The notes: a model not told the origin generated them from the sequence alone. 64,000 nucleotides of DNA from Cognatitamlana onchidii (GCF_004804355.1 NZ_SRWZ01000004.1:124001-188000), one strand, 5' to 3'. Counted from the stretch's first letter, positions 47,018 to 56,828 are shown. Program-made: numbers and translations.

Positions 47018-48172
47018 ATGAAGAAAATTCAAATGGTTGACCTCAAAGGTCAGTATGAGGGTATCAAAGATATCGTAAATCCATCCATTCAAGAAGTTAT
47101 TGAAAATACGGCCTTTATAAATGGGCCTAAGGTGCACCAATTTCAAAAGAATTTAGAAGACTATTTAGGTGTCAAGCACGTTATTCCATGTGCTAACGGA
47201 ACAGATGCTTTGCAAATAGCTATGATGGGATTAGGTTTAAAACCAGGAGATGAAGTTATTACTGCCGATTTCACCTTTGCCGCAACAGTTGAGGTGATAG
47301 CCTTATTACAATTAACTCCGGTATTGGTAGATGTGAATGAGGATGATTTTAATATTAATGTTGAGGCCATAAAGAAAGCTATTACACCAAAAACAAAAGC
47401 TATTGTACCAGTTCATTTATTTGGGCAATGCACGGATATGGAAGCTATTCTGGAGATAGCTAAAGAACATAACCTGTATGTAATTGAAGATAATGCACAG
47501 GCCATTGGGGCCAGTTATACATATAAAGACGGTACAAAGGTAAAAGCAGGAACTATTGGGGACGTCGGTGCTACTTCGTTCTTTCCTTCAAAAAATTTAG
47601 GATGTTATGGAGATGGTGGAGCTATTTTTACTAACAATGATAAATTGGCTCATACCATAAGAGGCATAGTCAATCATGGCATGTATGAACGATACCACCA
47701 TGATGTTGTTGGGGTAAACTCCAGATTAGATAGTATTCAGGCCGTAGTGTTGGAAGCAAAATTACCTCGTTTAAATAGTTACAATAAGGCAAGACAACAG
47801 GCCGCAAAAAAGTACAACGAAGCATTTAAAGGTCATGATAAAATAGTGACTCCTGTTATAACAGCCTCATGCAAGGAGATTTGTGATGCTTGTGATTGCC
47901 ATGTTTTTCATCAATACACTTTAAAACTAAAAGGAGTTGATAGAGATGGGTTGGTAAAACATTTAAATGAAAACGGTATTCCTTGTGGAGTGTATTATCC
48001 GATTCCTTTACATAAGCAAAAAGCATATGCAGATGAGCGCTATGATGAAAATGATTTTAAGATAACGAACACTTTGGTTAAAGAAGTAGTCTCCTTACCT
48101 ATGCATACAGAATTAGATGATGAACAGATAGATTTTATAACCACGACAATTATAAATTATGTAAATGAGTAA
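47018..48172 (+). CDS. DegT/DnrJ/EryC1-family sugar aminotransferase
   Basis: A 384-residue PLP enzyme. The PLP lysine K192 is in SFFPSKNLGCYGDGGA, and ANGTDALQIAM plus VPVHLFGQ match the family. It has an unusual CKEICDACDCHVF stretch (near residue 290) with several cysteines. These enzymes put an amino group on nucleotide-linked sugars for LPS, O-antigen or similar glycans. It overlaps galE by 8 bp and both are probably co-translated. Confidence 0.92.
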   Translation: MKKIQMVDLKGQYEGIKDIVNPSIQEVIENTAFINGPKVHQFQKNLEDYLGVKHVIPCANGTDALQIAMMGLGLKPGDEVITADFTFAATVEVIALLQLTPVLVDVNEDDFNINVEAIKKAITPKTKAIVPVHLFGQCTDMEAILEIAKEHNLYVIEDNAQAIGASYTYKDGTKVKAGTIGDVGATSFFPSKNLGCYGDGGAIFTNNDKLAHTIRGIVNHGMYERYHHDVVGVNSRLDSIQAVVLEAKLPRLNSYNKARQQAAKKYNEAFKGHDKIVTPVITASCKEICDACDCHVFHQYTLKLKGVDRDGLVKHLNENGIPCGVYYPIPLHKQKAYADERYDENDFKITNTLVKEVVSLPMHTELDDEQIDFITTTIINYVNE

Positions 48173-49190
48173 AGTATTAGTAACAGGCGGATTGGGGTTT
48201 ATAGGATCTCATACTGTTGTAGAATTGCAAAATGAAGGTTATGAGGTTGTTATTATTGACGATTTATCAAATTCTTCTATTAAGGTTTTAGATGGGATAG
48301 AAGCTATAACAGGGAAAAGACCTTTGTTTGAGCAAATAGATCTTAAAGAAAAGGGAGACGTGGAGAACTTTTTTGTAAGACATAATAATGTAACAGGAGT
48401 GATTCATTTTGCAGCAAGTAAAGCGGTTGGAGAGAGTGTTCAGGAGCCATTATTGTATTATGAAAACAACATTAGTACTTTAGTTTATATACTAAAAGAG
48501 TTAAAAAAACTCCCGTCAGCAAGTTTTATATTTAGCTCGTCTTGTACGGTTTATGGGCAAGCAGATGAGTTACCAATTACTGAGAATGCGCCTGTTAAAC
48601 AAGCCGAATCCCCATACGGTAATACAAAGCAAATAGGAGAAGAGATTATTCAAGATACGTGCAAGGTGGAGCCCAATTTAAAGGCTATTGCATTGCGTTA
48701 TTTCAATCCAGTAGGCGCTCACTCCTCTGTTGAAATTGGGGAGCTACCCATTGGAGTTCCGCAAAACCTAGTGCCTTTTATTACACAGACAGCGATAGGC
48801 TTGCGTGAAGAGCTTTCTGTTTTTGGTGATGATTATCCTACACCTGATGGAACTTGTATTAGAGATTATATACATGTAGTAGATTTAGCAAAAGCGCATG
48901 TTGTAGCCTTAGGCAGACTATTGCAAAATAATAACAAGGCTAATTACGAGACCTTTAACTTAGGAACAGGAAAAGGTAGTTCTGTTCTTGAAGTGGTTAA
49001 ATCTTTTGAAAAAGTCTCGGGTAAAAAATTAAACTACAAAATTGTTGGCAGGAGGGCAGGCGATATCATTTCGGCGTATGCCGATACTAATAAGGCCAAT
49101 AACGAATTAGGATGGAAAACTAAATTAACGTTAGATGAAGCCATGGATTCGGCTTGGAAATGGGAGCAGAAGGTAAGGGCTAATGATTAA
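48165..49190 (+). CDS. galE: UDP-glucose 4-epimerase
   Basis: A 341-residue short-chain dehydrogenase. Nucleotide motif GGLGFIGSH, the catalytic SSSCTVYG and YGNTK, and the extended C-terminal sugar-binding part (RRAGDIISAYAD) agree with GalE. It interconverts UDP-glucose and UDP-galactose for surface polysaccharides. It starts inside the end of the aminotransferase gene, suggesting a shared sugar pathway. Confidence 0.93.
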   Translation: MSKVLVTGGLGFIGSHTVVELQNEGYEVVIIDDLSNSSIKVLDGIEAITGKRPLFEQIDLKEKGDVENFFVRHNNVTGVIHFAASKAVGESVQEPLLYYENNISTLVYILKELKKLPSASFIFSSSCTVYGQADELPITENAPVKQAESPYGNTKQIGEEIIQDTCKVEPNLKAIALRYFNPVGAHSSVEIGELPIGVPQNLVPFITQTAIGLREELSVFGDDYPTPDGTCIRDYIHVVDLAKAHVVALGRLLQNNNKANYETFNLGTGKGSSVLEVVKSFEKVSGKKLNYKIVGRRAGDIISAYADTNKANNELGWKTKLTLDEAMDSAWKWEQKVRAND

Positions 49191-49209
49191 ATTAATTGTG
49201 ATATAAATG

Positions 49210-49239
49210 AAAAAGGGTTGCTAATTGCAACCCTTTTTT
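49210..49239. terminator. convergent terminator galE / lspA
   Basis: Perfect arms AAAAAGGGTTGC and GCAACCCTTTTT with a 5-base loop, then T-runs; it can stop transcripts from both directions. Confidence 0.88.
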
Positions 49240-49747
49240 ATGATGTTTTTTTCTTCTTAAAACTAAACAGTACTAAGATAATCATTCCTGTTGTAACAGA
49301 CAGGTCTGCAAGGTTGAATATACCTGTTTTAAAAATACCTCCAAGGTCTATAAAAAGGAAATCGGTCACAGAACCATAAACGATTCTGTCATATACATTG
49401 GCTATGCCGCCTCCAATAATACTAGAAAAAGCAAAAAGAGACCAGTTGTCTAGCGTTTTGTCTTTTAAAATATGACGTAATACAAAACCGAGAACTAAAA
49501 TTGGCAAAATAAGCAACAAGATAATTCTTAACGTAGGATTTAAATCACTTCCCATACCTAAAAAGGCTCCAGTATTCTCAACATTCATTAGCGTGAAATA
49601 CTCGCCAATAATAGGAATACGTTCGCTAGGAGTTGTTTCTGTCCTCCCTAAGACATTAGCTCGAACAATAGCTTTAGATATTTGATCTGCTACTATGGTT
49701 AAAATTATTACTATGAAAATATACGCGGAGCGTCTTTCATGCTTCAT
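49238..49747 (-). CDS. lspA: lipoprotein signal peptidase
   Basis: A 169-residue membrane protein with four helices that removes the signal peptide from lipoproteins. The two catalytic aspartates are seen in NVYDRIVYGSVTDF and FNLADLSV; NVENTGAFLG is also typical. It lies 11 bp downstream of fabD on the same strand. Confidence 0.95.
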   Translation of the reverse strand: MKHERRSAYIFIVIILTIVADQISKAIVRANVLGRTETTPSERIPIIGEYFTLMNVENTGAFLGMGSDLNPTLRIILLLILPILVLGFVLRHILKDKTLDNWSLFAFSSIIGGGIANVYDRIVYGSVTDFLFIDLGGIFKTGIFNLADLSVTTGMIILVLFSFKKKKTS

Positions 49748-49758
49748 TTAAAAAAAGT

Positions 49759-50640
49759 TTATAACGTAGCAGAAGCCGTTTCCGATGCTCTATTTATTTT
49801 CTTAACCAACCCTTGAAGTACCTTGCCAGGTCCTACTTCAGTAAATAATGAGGCACCATCTGCAACCATTTGTTGTACAGATTGTGTCCATCGAACAGGA
49901 GCGGTTAATTGGGAAATTAAATTAGCTTTTATTAGTGATTCATCCTTCACAGCATTTGCTGTTACATTCTGATAAATAGGACAGTTAGGTTTACCAAAAG
50001 ACATATTTTCAATAGCTGCAGCTAATTCTTCTTTGGCAGGTTCCATTAAAGGAGAATGAAATGCACCTCCAACAGGCAGTACTAATGCTCTTCTTGCACC
50101 TTCTGCTTTTAGGGCTTCGCAGGCCTTATTAATGGCTTCGATTTCACCAGAAATTACTAGTTGTCCTGGGCAATTATAATTCGCAGCAACTACGGTGCCT
50201 TCAGTACTAGCACAAACTTTTTCAACAATATCATCATTTAAGCCTAGTACGGCAGCCATTGTACTTGGTTGAAGTTCACATGCTTTTTGCATGGCCATGG
50301 CCCGTTGAGCAACCAGTTTTAAACCGTCATCAAAGCTTAAGACACCATTAGCAACAAGAGCAGAAAATTCACCTAAGGAATGTCCTGCAACCATATCAGG
50401 TTTTAAAGAATCTCCTAAGACTTTAAATAAAACTACAGAATGTAAAAATATAGCAGGCTGAGTAACTTTTGTTTCTTTAAGTTCTTCCGCAGAGCCTTCA
50501 AACATAATATCTGTAATGTTAAATCCAAGAATTGCATTTGCTTGTTCAAATAACTCTTGTGCTAAGGATGAATTTTCATAAAGGTCCAGACCCATTCCGG
50601 AAAACTGTGCACCTTGTCCAGGAAAAATATATGCGTTCAT
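49759..50640 (-). CDS. fabD: malonyl-CoA:ACP transacylase
   Basis: A 293-residue enzyme that loads malonyl groups onto acyl carrier protein for fatty-acid synthesis. Motifs: FPGQGAQFSGMG, GHSLGE with nucleophile Ser88, and the active-site His near 199 in GGAFHSPLM. Length is normal. It may share a transcript with lspA; the rest of the fab cluster is not next to it. Confidence 0.95.
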   Translation of the reverse strand: MNAYIFPGQGAQFSGMGLDLYENSSLAQELFEQANAILGFNITDIMFEGSAEELKETKVTQPAIFLHSVVLFKVLGDSLKPDMVAGHSLGEFSALVANGVLSFDDGLKLVAQRAMAMQKACELQPSTMAAVLGLNDDIVEKVCASTEGTVVAANYNCPGQLVISGEIEAINKACEALKAEGARRALVLPVGGAFHSPLMEPAKEELAAAIENMSFGKPNCPIYQNVTANAVKDESLIKANLISQLTAPVRWTQSVQQMVADGASLFTEVGPGKVLQGLVKKINRASETASATL

Positions 50641-50678
50641 TTGTTTAAAATTAGAATCGTAAAAATAATAATTAATAT

Positions 50679-51239
50679 TTAACTGTTATCCATCCATTTA
50701 ATAATTTTGGCAGGGTTACCACCAACTACCACGTTGGTAGGCACATCTTTTGTAACCACAGCTCCTGCTGCGATAACAGCATTATTTCCTATGGTAACAC
50801 CAGGGCAAATGGTACTATTCCCTCCAATCCATACATTGTCGCCTATATTGATGGCCTTCGCATACTCTAAACCACTGTTTCTTAATTCATGTTCAAGAGG
50901 ATGTGTAGCAGTATAGATCTGTACATACGGACCAATCATAACGTTATCCCCCAAGGTAACCGTTGCTACATCCAGAACGCAGCAATTAAAGTTAAAGTAT
51001 ACATTTTTCCCAGCTATTATATTGTAACCATAATCGCAATAAAAAGGAGGTTCTATGTATAGGTTGGTTTTGGCATTTGCAATTAACTTACTTAGTAACT
51101 CGTTGCGTTCGTGTTTTTTATTTTCAGAAAGGAAATTGAACTTAGTTTGAAGAATTCTACAGCGCCGTCGGTCTTCAACTAAGGTCTCGTCAGAAGGGTT
51201 GTACATCTCACCAGAAATCATTTTTTCTTTCTCCGTCAT
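50679..51239 (-). CDS. sugar O-acetyltransferase (maltose/galactoside type)
   Basis: A 186-residue left-handed beta-helix enzyme. The Maa/LacA N-terminal segment ([14 protein letters not shown]) and the hexapeptide turns ([40 protein letters not shown]) are plain, with the catalytic His in ATHPLE. It acetylates hydroxyls of small sugars from acetyl-CoA. It is 38 bp upstream of fabD on the same strand; a functional link is not implied. Confidence 0.93.
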   Translation of the reverse strand: MTEKEKMISGEMYNPSDETLVEDRRRCRILQTKFNFLSENKKHERNELLSKLIANAKTNLYIEPPFYCDYGYNIIAGKNVYFNFNCCVLDVATVTLGDNVMIGPYVQIYTATHPLEHELRNSGLEYAKAINIGDNVWIGGNSTICPGVTIGNNAVIAAGAVVTKDVPTNVVVGGNPAKIIKWMDNS

Positions 51240-51284
51240 GTTTGAAAATTAATAGTTGTTATTGAAAATTCAATATAACAAAAA

Positions 51285-52841
51285 TCACGGAGTTTTTGAA
51301 GCTGCTTCTGCACAGCGCTCGCCATCCATGGCAGCTGAGACAATACCTCCTGCATAACCACCTCCTTCACCACAGGGAAACAGATTACGAATTTCTGGAT
51401 GTTCTAAAGTCTTATTTCTAGGTATAGAAATAGGGGATGAGGTTCTTGATTCTACACCTACAATATTGGCTTCCTCGGTGTAATAGCCATTCATTTTCTT
51501 TCCAAAAGCTTCAAATCCTTTTCTAAGTCTTCCGCCAATAAATTTTGGAAGTAAGGAATGAAGCGGCGCAGATTTTAAGCCGGGTTGGTACGATGTGTCG
51601 TTTAAGTTATTCGATAATCTACCCTCAACAAAGTCGGTTAAACGTTGGGCAGGAGCTACTTGACTCCTTCCTCCTGAAGTAAATGCAAGGCGTTCGAGGT
51701 TTTTTTGATATTCTAGTCCTTTTAAAGGGCCATATTGTTCGTACTTCGGTAAATCGGCATCCACATTGATTTCGACAACAATTCCAGAGTTTGCATACAG
51801 GTTATTGCGTCTTGATGGAGACATACCATTTACTACAACCTCTCCATGGGCCGTGGCAGCAGGTACTATAAAGCCACCTGGGCACATGCAAAAAGAATAA
51901 ACGCCGCGGTCTTTAACTTGTTGCACTAGGCCATAAGAAGCAGCAGGCAATAGTTCGTGTCTCGCACCAGAACAATGATATTGTATAGAGTCTATAATAT
52001 GTTGAGGGTGCTCTACACGAACCCCCATAGCAAAGGATTTCGCTTTTATGGAGATGCCTTTTTTGTTTAATAAATAGAAAATATCTCTTGCAGAATGTCC
52101 TGTTGCTAGTATAACTTTATCAACGTTCATAGTTTCTCCATTTTGAAGACTAATAGCGTTGATTTCGTTATTTTTTATGTTAAAATCTGTTACCCTTTTT
52201 TCGAAATGAATTTCGCCACCATATTTAATAATAGTTTCTCTAATGTTTTGAACAACTTTAGGCAATTTATTTGTACCTATGTGCGGATGAGCGTCAATTA
52301 GGATTTGTTCGGTAGCTCCATGATAAACTAGGTTTTCAAAAATTTTGCGAACATCACCTCTCTTAAGACTTCGTGTGTAAAGTTTACCGTCGCTGTAAGT
52401 CCCAGCACCACCTTCACCAAAGCAATAATTAGAATCTTCATTAACAATATGTTTTTGATTTATTGCTCTGAGGTCACGTCTTCTATCTTTTACATTTTTT
52501 CCTCGCTCTAAAACAATAGGTTTAAAGCCTAATTCAATACACCTTAAGGCGGCATACATACCAGCGGGGCCAAAACCTATAATATGAATTGGATTAGCGT
52601 TTGAAACATCTTTGTAATCAAAATTATAATTCGAACTCTTTGGAAGGGCTTCTCTTATGTATACGGCTACTTTGTAATTAAATATGATTTTTGGTTTTCT
52701 AGCATCGATAGACTTTCTTAGAACCTTAACCCCTGTAATATCTTCTCGGTCAATACCTAGTTTTAAAGCCGACTTAAAAACTAAAATATCATTGCGTTCT
52801 TCCTCCTGAAGTGTTATACGAAGTTGCAGTTCTTTCACCAT
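51285..52841 (-). CDS. FAD-dependent oxidoreductase (COG2509 type)
   Basis: A 518-residue flavoprotein. An N-terminal alpha/beta domain (about 1-95) is followed by the FAD motif IIGFGPAGMYAALRCIELG, FGEGGAGTYSDGKL, ILATGHSARDI and a C-terminal FPCGEGGGYAGGIVSAAMDG. Such proteins are widespread NAD(FAD)-utilising dehydrogenases of unknown substrate. It stands alone, with unrelated genes either side. Confidence 0.9.
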   Translation of the reverse strand: MVKELQLRITLQEEERNDILVFKSALKLGIDREDITGVKVLRKSIDARKPKIIFNYKVAVYIREALPKSSNYNFDYKDVSNANPIHIIGFGPAGMYAALRCIELGFKPIVLERGKNVKDRRRDLRAINQKHIVNEDSNYCFGEGGAGTYSDGKLYTRSLKRGDVRKIFENLVYHGATEQILIDAHPHIGTNKLPKVVQNIRETIIKYGGEIHFEKRVTDFNIKNNEINAISLQNGETMNVDKVILATGHSARDIFYLLNKKGISIKAKSFAMGVRVEHPQHIIDSIQYHCSGARHELLPAASYGLVQQVKDRGVYSFCMCPGGFIVPAATAHGEVVVNGMSPSRRNNLYANSGIVVEINVDADLPKYEQYGPLKGLEYQKNLERLAFTSGGRSQVAPAQRLTDFVEGRLSNNLNDTSYQPGLKSAPLHSLLPKFIGGRLRKGFEAFGKKMNGYYTEEANIVGVESRTSSPISIPRNKTLEHPEIRNLFPCGEGGGYAGGIVSAAMDGERCAEAASKTP

Positions 52842-52998
52842 TTGGCGAAGGTACTAAATAAAGCTGTTTGGTTTGAATGATTAAATCCAAAACAGATATA
52901 TTCAGTATTGTTAAATCTTTAGCTTACTGCATGCTTCAAAAAAAGCATTTTTCTTATAAGATGGGTTAAGCTTTAATAAAATAGTATATTAGTAAGTC

Positions 52999-53907
52999 AT
53001 GAATACTTTTAAAATCATATTATTTGCTTTAGTATGTGTCCCTTTATTAGTTGGTTCTCAAGACTATATAGATGTTTTTAAACTAGGAATGAGCCAGAGC
53101 CTAGAAAACAAGTTTGAGGGAACCAATCAAAGTACCAACATAACTTCACTAGAGGGCAATTTGACATTGCCAATTGTTTTAAATGACAATTATGCGATTA
53201 TAAGCGGAGGCATATTCAGTAGAAATAGCTTGCAGTTATTTCCCTCTTCAGATAATATAAAAGCTCCATATACCAATTTGTATAGTACAACACTTAAAGT
53301 TGGGTTTAGTGGTTCTTTTTCTGAAAATTGGAGTATGTTATTGGTTTTCTTACCTAAAATTGCTTCTGATTATCATGACATATCTAGTAATGACTTTTTC
53401 TTTGGTGGTTATGGTATATTGAACTATCAAAAGAAAGACAATATTAAGTATCGTTTTGGTTTATATAGTTCTTCGGAAGCTTTTGGTTTTTATACAACCC
53501 CCATTTTAGGTTGGCATTCTTTAAGTAAGAATGAAAAAATTGAGATGGATATTTACATGCCTATATCGGCAGATATTAATTACACTCAAGGTAAGTTTAC
53601 TTATGGGTTTAGTTATTTTGGTATAGGAAGGAGTTTTAATTTAGAAGAAGGCCAAGCCAATCAGTATGTACAATTAAATTCTTTAGAATTTGCTGGATAT
53701 GCCCAGTATAATCGATTGTTTAAAAATGTCATATTAAGAGGGAAATTTGGATATGCTAGTGATGATTATGAAGTGCATACCTATGGGGATAAAATAGATT
53801 TTGGATTTATTGCATTTAATTTTGGAGATAATAGGCAACAGCTTAATCCAAAAATAAAGGGAAGTCTCTTCTTTAAAATGGAATTAATATACAGAGTGAA
53901 GATTTAG
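52999..53907 (+). CDS. outer-membrane beta-barrel protein (DUF6268-like)
   Basis: A 302-residue protein with a signal peptide (1-20, ending VGSQ) and alternating aromatic beta strands to the end, as expected for a barrel. The layout recalls the DUF6268 group; I am not certain. No catalytic motif is visible. It is monocistronic and converges on the permease gene with only 15 bp between. Confidence 0.65.
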   Translation: MNTFKIILFALVCVPLLVGSQDYIDVFKLGMSQSLENKFEGTNQSTNITSLEGNLTLPIVLNDNYAIISGGIFSRNSLQLFPSSDNIKAPYTNLYSTTLKVGFSGSFSENWSMLLVFLPKIASDYHDISSNDFFFGGYGILNYQKKDNIKYRFGLYSSSEAFGFYTTPILGWHSLSKNEKIEMDIYMPISADINYTQGKFTYGFSYFGIGRSFNLEEGQANQYVQLNSLEFAGYAQYNRLFKNVILRGKFGYASDDYEVHTYGDKIDFGFIAFNFGDNRQQLNPKIKGSLFFKMELIYRVKI

Positions 53908-53922
53908 CAAAATGTAAAGCAC

Positions 53923-55215
53923 TTAGTGTTTCTTGTTTTGTTTTTTTCTGTTTTGTTTATATATAACCTCCGCAATAAAACATAGGGCGATTATTGCAAA
54001 AGAAACCATGACTCCAATAAAATTAGATTGATATTGTTGGGATATAAGTATAATACAGGCCAATAAGCACATTATAAAGCCAAGGTAGGGAATGAATTTA
54101 TTGCCTTGGACGTCTTTGTGTAATTTATACCCAACATAGTTTACCATAGCAAATATTAACAAGAAACCCACACTACCTGCTGTTGAAATACTCTCTAGGT
54201 TTAGAACATTTGCAAAGGTTAAGGTGGCTATTGCTGTTATTAGTAAACCTATAGGTTGGTTCCAGAGTTTGCTAGTTAAATGATGCGGGAGTTCATCGTC
54301 TTCAGCAATTTCAAAACTTACTCTGCTTCCTCCATATAAGGACGCATTAATAGCTGAAAAAGTAGAAATTAGGGCTGCTACTGTGATTATTTTAAAGCCT
54401 ATAGCTCCAAGCATAGGTTTAGCGGCCTCTGCCAAAACATAATCTTCGGCGTTAGCTATAACTTCAAAAGGTAAAGAGCCTACAGTAACTATAGCAATGG
54501 TAAGGTACAAGAGAATAACAAATAACACAGAGTATAGATAGGCTTTTGGAGTATTTTTATTCGGATTATGAATATCTGGGGCAGCATTAGCAATAAGTTC
54601 AAAACCTTCATAAGCAACAAAAATAACCATGCCTCCAGTAATTAGTTGAAGCGGTGTTTTCCAGTTTTCAACAGAAAGTTGCTGGAGATGACTACTTGAA
54701 AACAACCCATATATTCCAATGACTATAAAACCCATTAGAATAATGAGTTTTATAACTACGGCATAGGCTTCTATTTTTCCAACAACTTTTATGCTATAAT
54801 AGTTTATAAATGTGGCTAGAATAATAATACTGGTGGTATATATATGAAAGTCTATATCGGGGCTAACTAGTTCAAACAAGTTAGGAGCATACGATCCAAA
54901 TGCAGAAGCGTATAAAGACAGCATAATTATATAGCTTATCCAGAGCAGGTTATTAATAGATCCACTAAATACTGTTTTTCCAAACCCTTGATTTATAAAC
55001 TTGACAGTGCCTCCCCGGTCAGGAAACTTAAGAGATAACTTAATATAGCTATAAGAAGTTATTAATGCGATAGCACCGGCAAATAAAAAGGCCATGGGAG
55101 TTCCGCCTTTAGCTAGTGAGACTGCTAAGCCTAAAACAGCAAAAATACCGCCACCTACCATGCCACCAATACCAATGGAAACAGCTTCTTTAAGACTTAT
55201 TTTTTTGTTCGGCAT
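53923..55215 (-). CDS. APC-family amino-acid permease
   Basis: A 430-residue membrane protein with about twelve helices. The substrate-site loop IGIGGMVGGGIFAVLGLA near the N-terminus and FVAYEGFELIANAAPDI in the middle mark the APC superfamily. It should import or exchange amino acids. Substrate unknown. It lies 58 bp downstream of the DHFR fusion on the same strand. Confidence 0.9.
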   Translation of the reverse strand: MPNKKISLKEAVSIGIGGMVGGGIFAVLGLAVSLAKGGTPMAFLFAGAIALITSYSYIKLSLKFPDRGGTVKFINQGFGKTVFSGSINNLLWISYIIMLSLYASAFGSYAPNLFELVSPDIDFHIYTTSIIILATFINYYSIKVVGKIEAYAVVIKLIILMGFIVIGIYGLFSSSHLQQLSVENWKTPLQLITGGMVIFVAYEGFELIANAAPDIHNPNKNTPKAYLYSVLFVILLYLTIAIVTVGSLPFEVIANAEDYVLAEAAKPMLGAIGFKIITVAALISTFSAINASLYGGSRVSFEIAEDDELPHHLTSKLWNQPIGLLITAIATLTFANVLNLESISTAGSVGFLLIFAMVNYVGYKLHKDVQGNKFIPYLGFIMCLLACIILISQQYQSNFIGVMVSFAIIALCFIAEVIYKQNRKKQNKKH

Positions 55216-55273
55216 GAATTACAATTACTGGTATAAAATTGATTAAATAACGATTCAACCTACAATAAACATT

Positions 55274-56188
55274 TTAATCAACGCGGTTATAAGTAACAAA
55301 CGAAAAATCATAATGATGTTTGTCATCTTTATGGTGCCTAATTTTGGTCGTTTCTCTCCAAACGGTAGGGTCTATTTCAGGAAAAAAGGCGTCTGCCTCA
55401 AAACTCTCATGCACACGTGTAAGTTCAATTCTGTCTGCTATGTTCATGGCTTGTTTGTAGATTTCTCCACCACCAATAATGAAAGGCTGAGAATCATGTC
55501 TACTAGCATCAATAGCGTCTGTTAGGCTATGAACCACTATAACGCCTTCAGGAGCTTTGTAATCTTTTTGTCTTGTAATTACCACATGTGTCCGATTTGG
55601 AAGTGGTTTAGGAAAACTTTCAAAAGTCTTACGTCCCATAATAATATGATGCCCATTTGTTAAAGTTTTGAATCGTTTCAAGTCATCACTTAAATGCCAT
55701 ATTAGTTTGTTCTCTTTGCCTATAGCATTATTCTCAGCTGCTGCAACAATAATAGTAAGGATGGTTTTTTTGGGGGATTCTAATGAACTATTTTTTGAGG
55801 TACTTGTTTCTAGTAGATTTTCTTCTTTTATTAATTTGGTTTTCATTTTTTTAATGCGAGCTTCTTGTTTAGATACTAATTTTTCCATTTGTTTTTGTTC
55901 CCATGCTTTTCCCATAAATTTATTAGTTATAAACACATTGAACATATGATAAATAAGAAAGAATAACCAAATAAGGATGGCAAATAAAAACCATTCTTTT
56001 CCAAAAAGCGTAACCTCTTTGCCAATACCTAACACCGTATTAGCTAGTATTAAAAATACACTACCTATTAAAAAAAAGATAAAATGAATGTATAACCTTT
56101 TTTTTTGCTTAATACGTTTTTGAGCATTTTCTAAAAGTTCTAACTGATCTTTATCTATAGATGTTGTGGTTTTCTTTTTGCTGAACAT
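55274..56188 (-). CDS. folA: dihydrofolate reductase with N-terminal two-helix membrane anchor
   Basis: A 304-residue fusion. Residues 30-90 are a 2TM domain with two membrane helices, followed by a Lys-rich coiled coil (95-125) and a Ser/Thr linker. Residues 142-304 are a full dihydrofolate reductase: IVAAAENNAIGKENKLIWHLSDDLKRF with catalytic Asp168 region, IMGRKTFESFPKPLPNR and GGGEIYKQ. DHFR is usually a soluble protein of about 160 residues, so the enzyme would be fixed to the inner membrane. The frame is continuous with no stop or shift at the junction. ThyA is encoded 0.7 kb away. Confidence 0.9.
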   Translation of the reverse strand: MFSKKKTTTSIDKDQLELLENAQKRIKQKKRLYIHFIFFLIGSVFLILANTVLGIGKEVTLFGKEWFLFAILIWLFFLIYHMFNVFITNKFMGKAWEQKQMEKLVSKQEARIKKMKTKLIKEENLLETSTSKNSSLESPKKTILTIIVAAAENNAIGKENKLIWHLSDDLKRFKTLTNGHHIIMGRKTFESFPKPLPNRTHVVITRQKDYKAPEGVIVVHSLTDAIDASRHDSQPFIIGGGEIYKQAMNIADRIELTRVHESFEADAFFPEIDPTVWRETTKIRHHKDDKHHYDFSFVTYNRVD

Positions 56189-56508
56189 GATCTTATATTG
56201 TGGTTTGTAAAGTTAGAGTTTTTTTATTGACATCATAATCATTCCTAAAGCTTCTGAAAAATCAAAATATCGAAAACGTTTTCGATGTTAAGTATGCTGA
56301 AAATCAGTAAAAAAGACTGTTTTTTTGATTAAGAATTATATAATTATTATGCTAATTTTTTTATAGACTTCAATTTTTTGGGAAGTCATATTAGCAAATT
56401 GATAATTCTTTAGAACTATAGGTTACTGATTACCTTTGGGTTAAAAAATGTTTATAAATTTGTGGTATAAAAAAAGAATCAAAATAGATTATATCAAAAA
56501 ATTATATT
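56189..56508. promoter_or_regulatory. divergent spacer with LacI-type operator
   Basis: 320 bp between the DHFR fusion and the glycogen-binding protein. It contains the 18-bp palindrome at 56269-56286 and, near the right-hand gene, TTTG at 56435-56438 with TAAATTTG at 56455-56462 (spacer 16, short of the usual 19). No gene was found. Confidence 0.6.
56269..56286. promoter_or_regulatory. 18-bp perfect palindrome, LacI-family operator type
   Basis: ATCGAAAACGTTTTCGAT is a perfect palindrome with a CG centre, the hallmark of LacI-family operators (GAAAACGTTTTC core). Its centre is 90 bp from the DHFR start and about 230 bp from the start of the glycogen-binding protein. No LacI regulator gene is in the window. 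Confidence 0.75.
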
Positions 56509-56805
56509 ATGGCAATTAAGAAACAATTTTTAAAGAGTAAACCAGTTTGTAAAGTAACTTTTTCTTTACCTGCAGAGGATGCAAAAAAAGTATCGGTTGT
56601 TGGGTCTTTTAACGACTGGAATGAAAAGAAAGCAGTTTTGAAAAAATTAAAAAATGGTACCTTTAAAGGGACTGTTGATTTAGAAACTGGAAATTCTTAT
56701 GAATTCAAATATGTTGTAGACGGCGTTTATGTTAATGACGAGGCTGCTGATGCTTATGCATGGAATGATTATGCAGGTGCAGAGAATGGCGTTATAAATA
56801 TTTAA
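56509..56805 (+). CDS. stand-alone glycogen-binding (CBM48/AMPK-beta type) protein
   Basis: A 98-residue protein that is one early-set immunoglobulin-like domain. The segment VVGSFNDWNEKKAVLKKLKNGT and the following YEFKYVVDGVYVNDEA are the CBM48/AMPK glycogen-binding signatures. No enzyme is attached. It probably binds glycogen or alpha-glucan in the cytoplasm, as no signal peptide is seen. A LacI-type operator upstream suggests it is controlled with alpha-glucan use. Terminator follows. Confidence 0.88.
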   Translation: MAIKKQFLKSKPVCKVTFSLPAEDAKKVSVVGSFNDWNEKKAVLKKLKNGTFKGTVDLETGNSYEFKYVVDGVYVNDEAADAYAWNDYAGAENGVINI

Positions 56806-56828
56806 TTTACCCTGGTAAAACTTAACTT

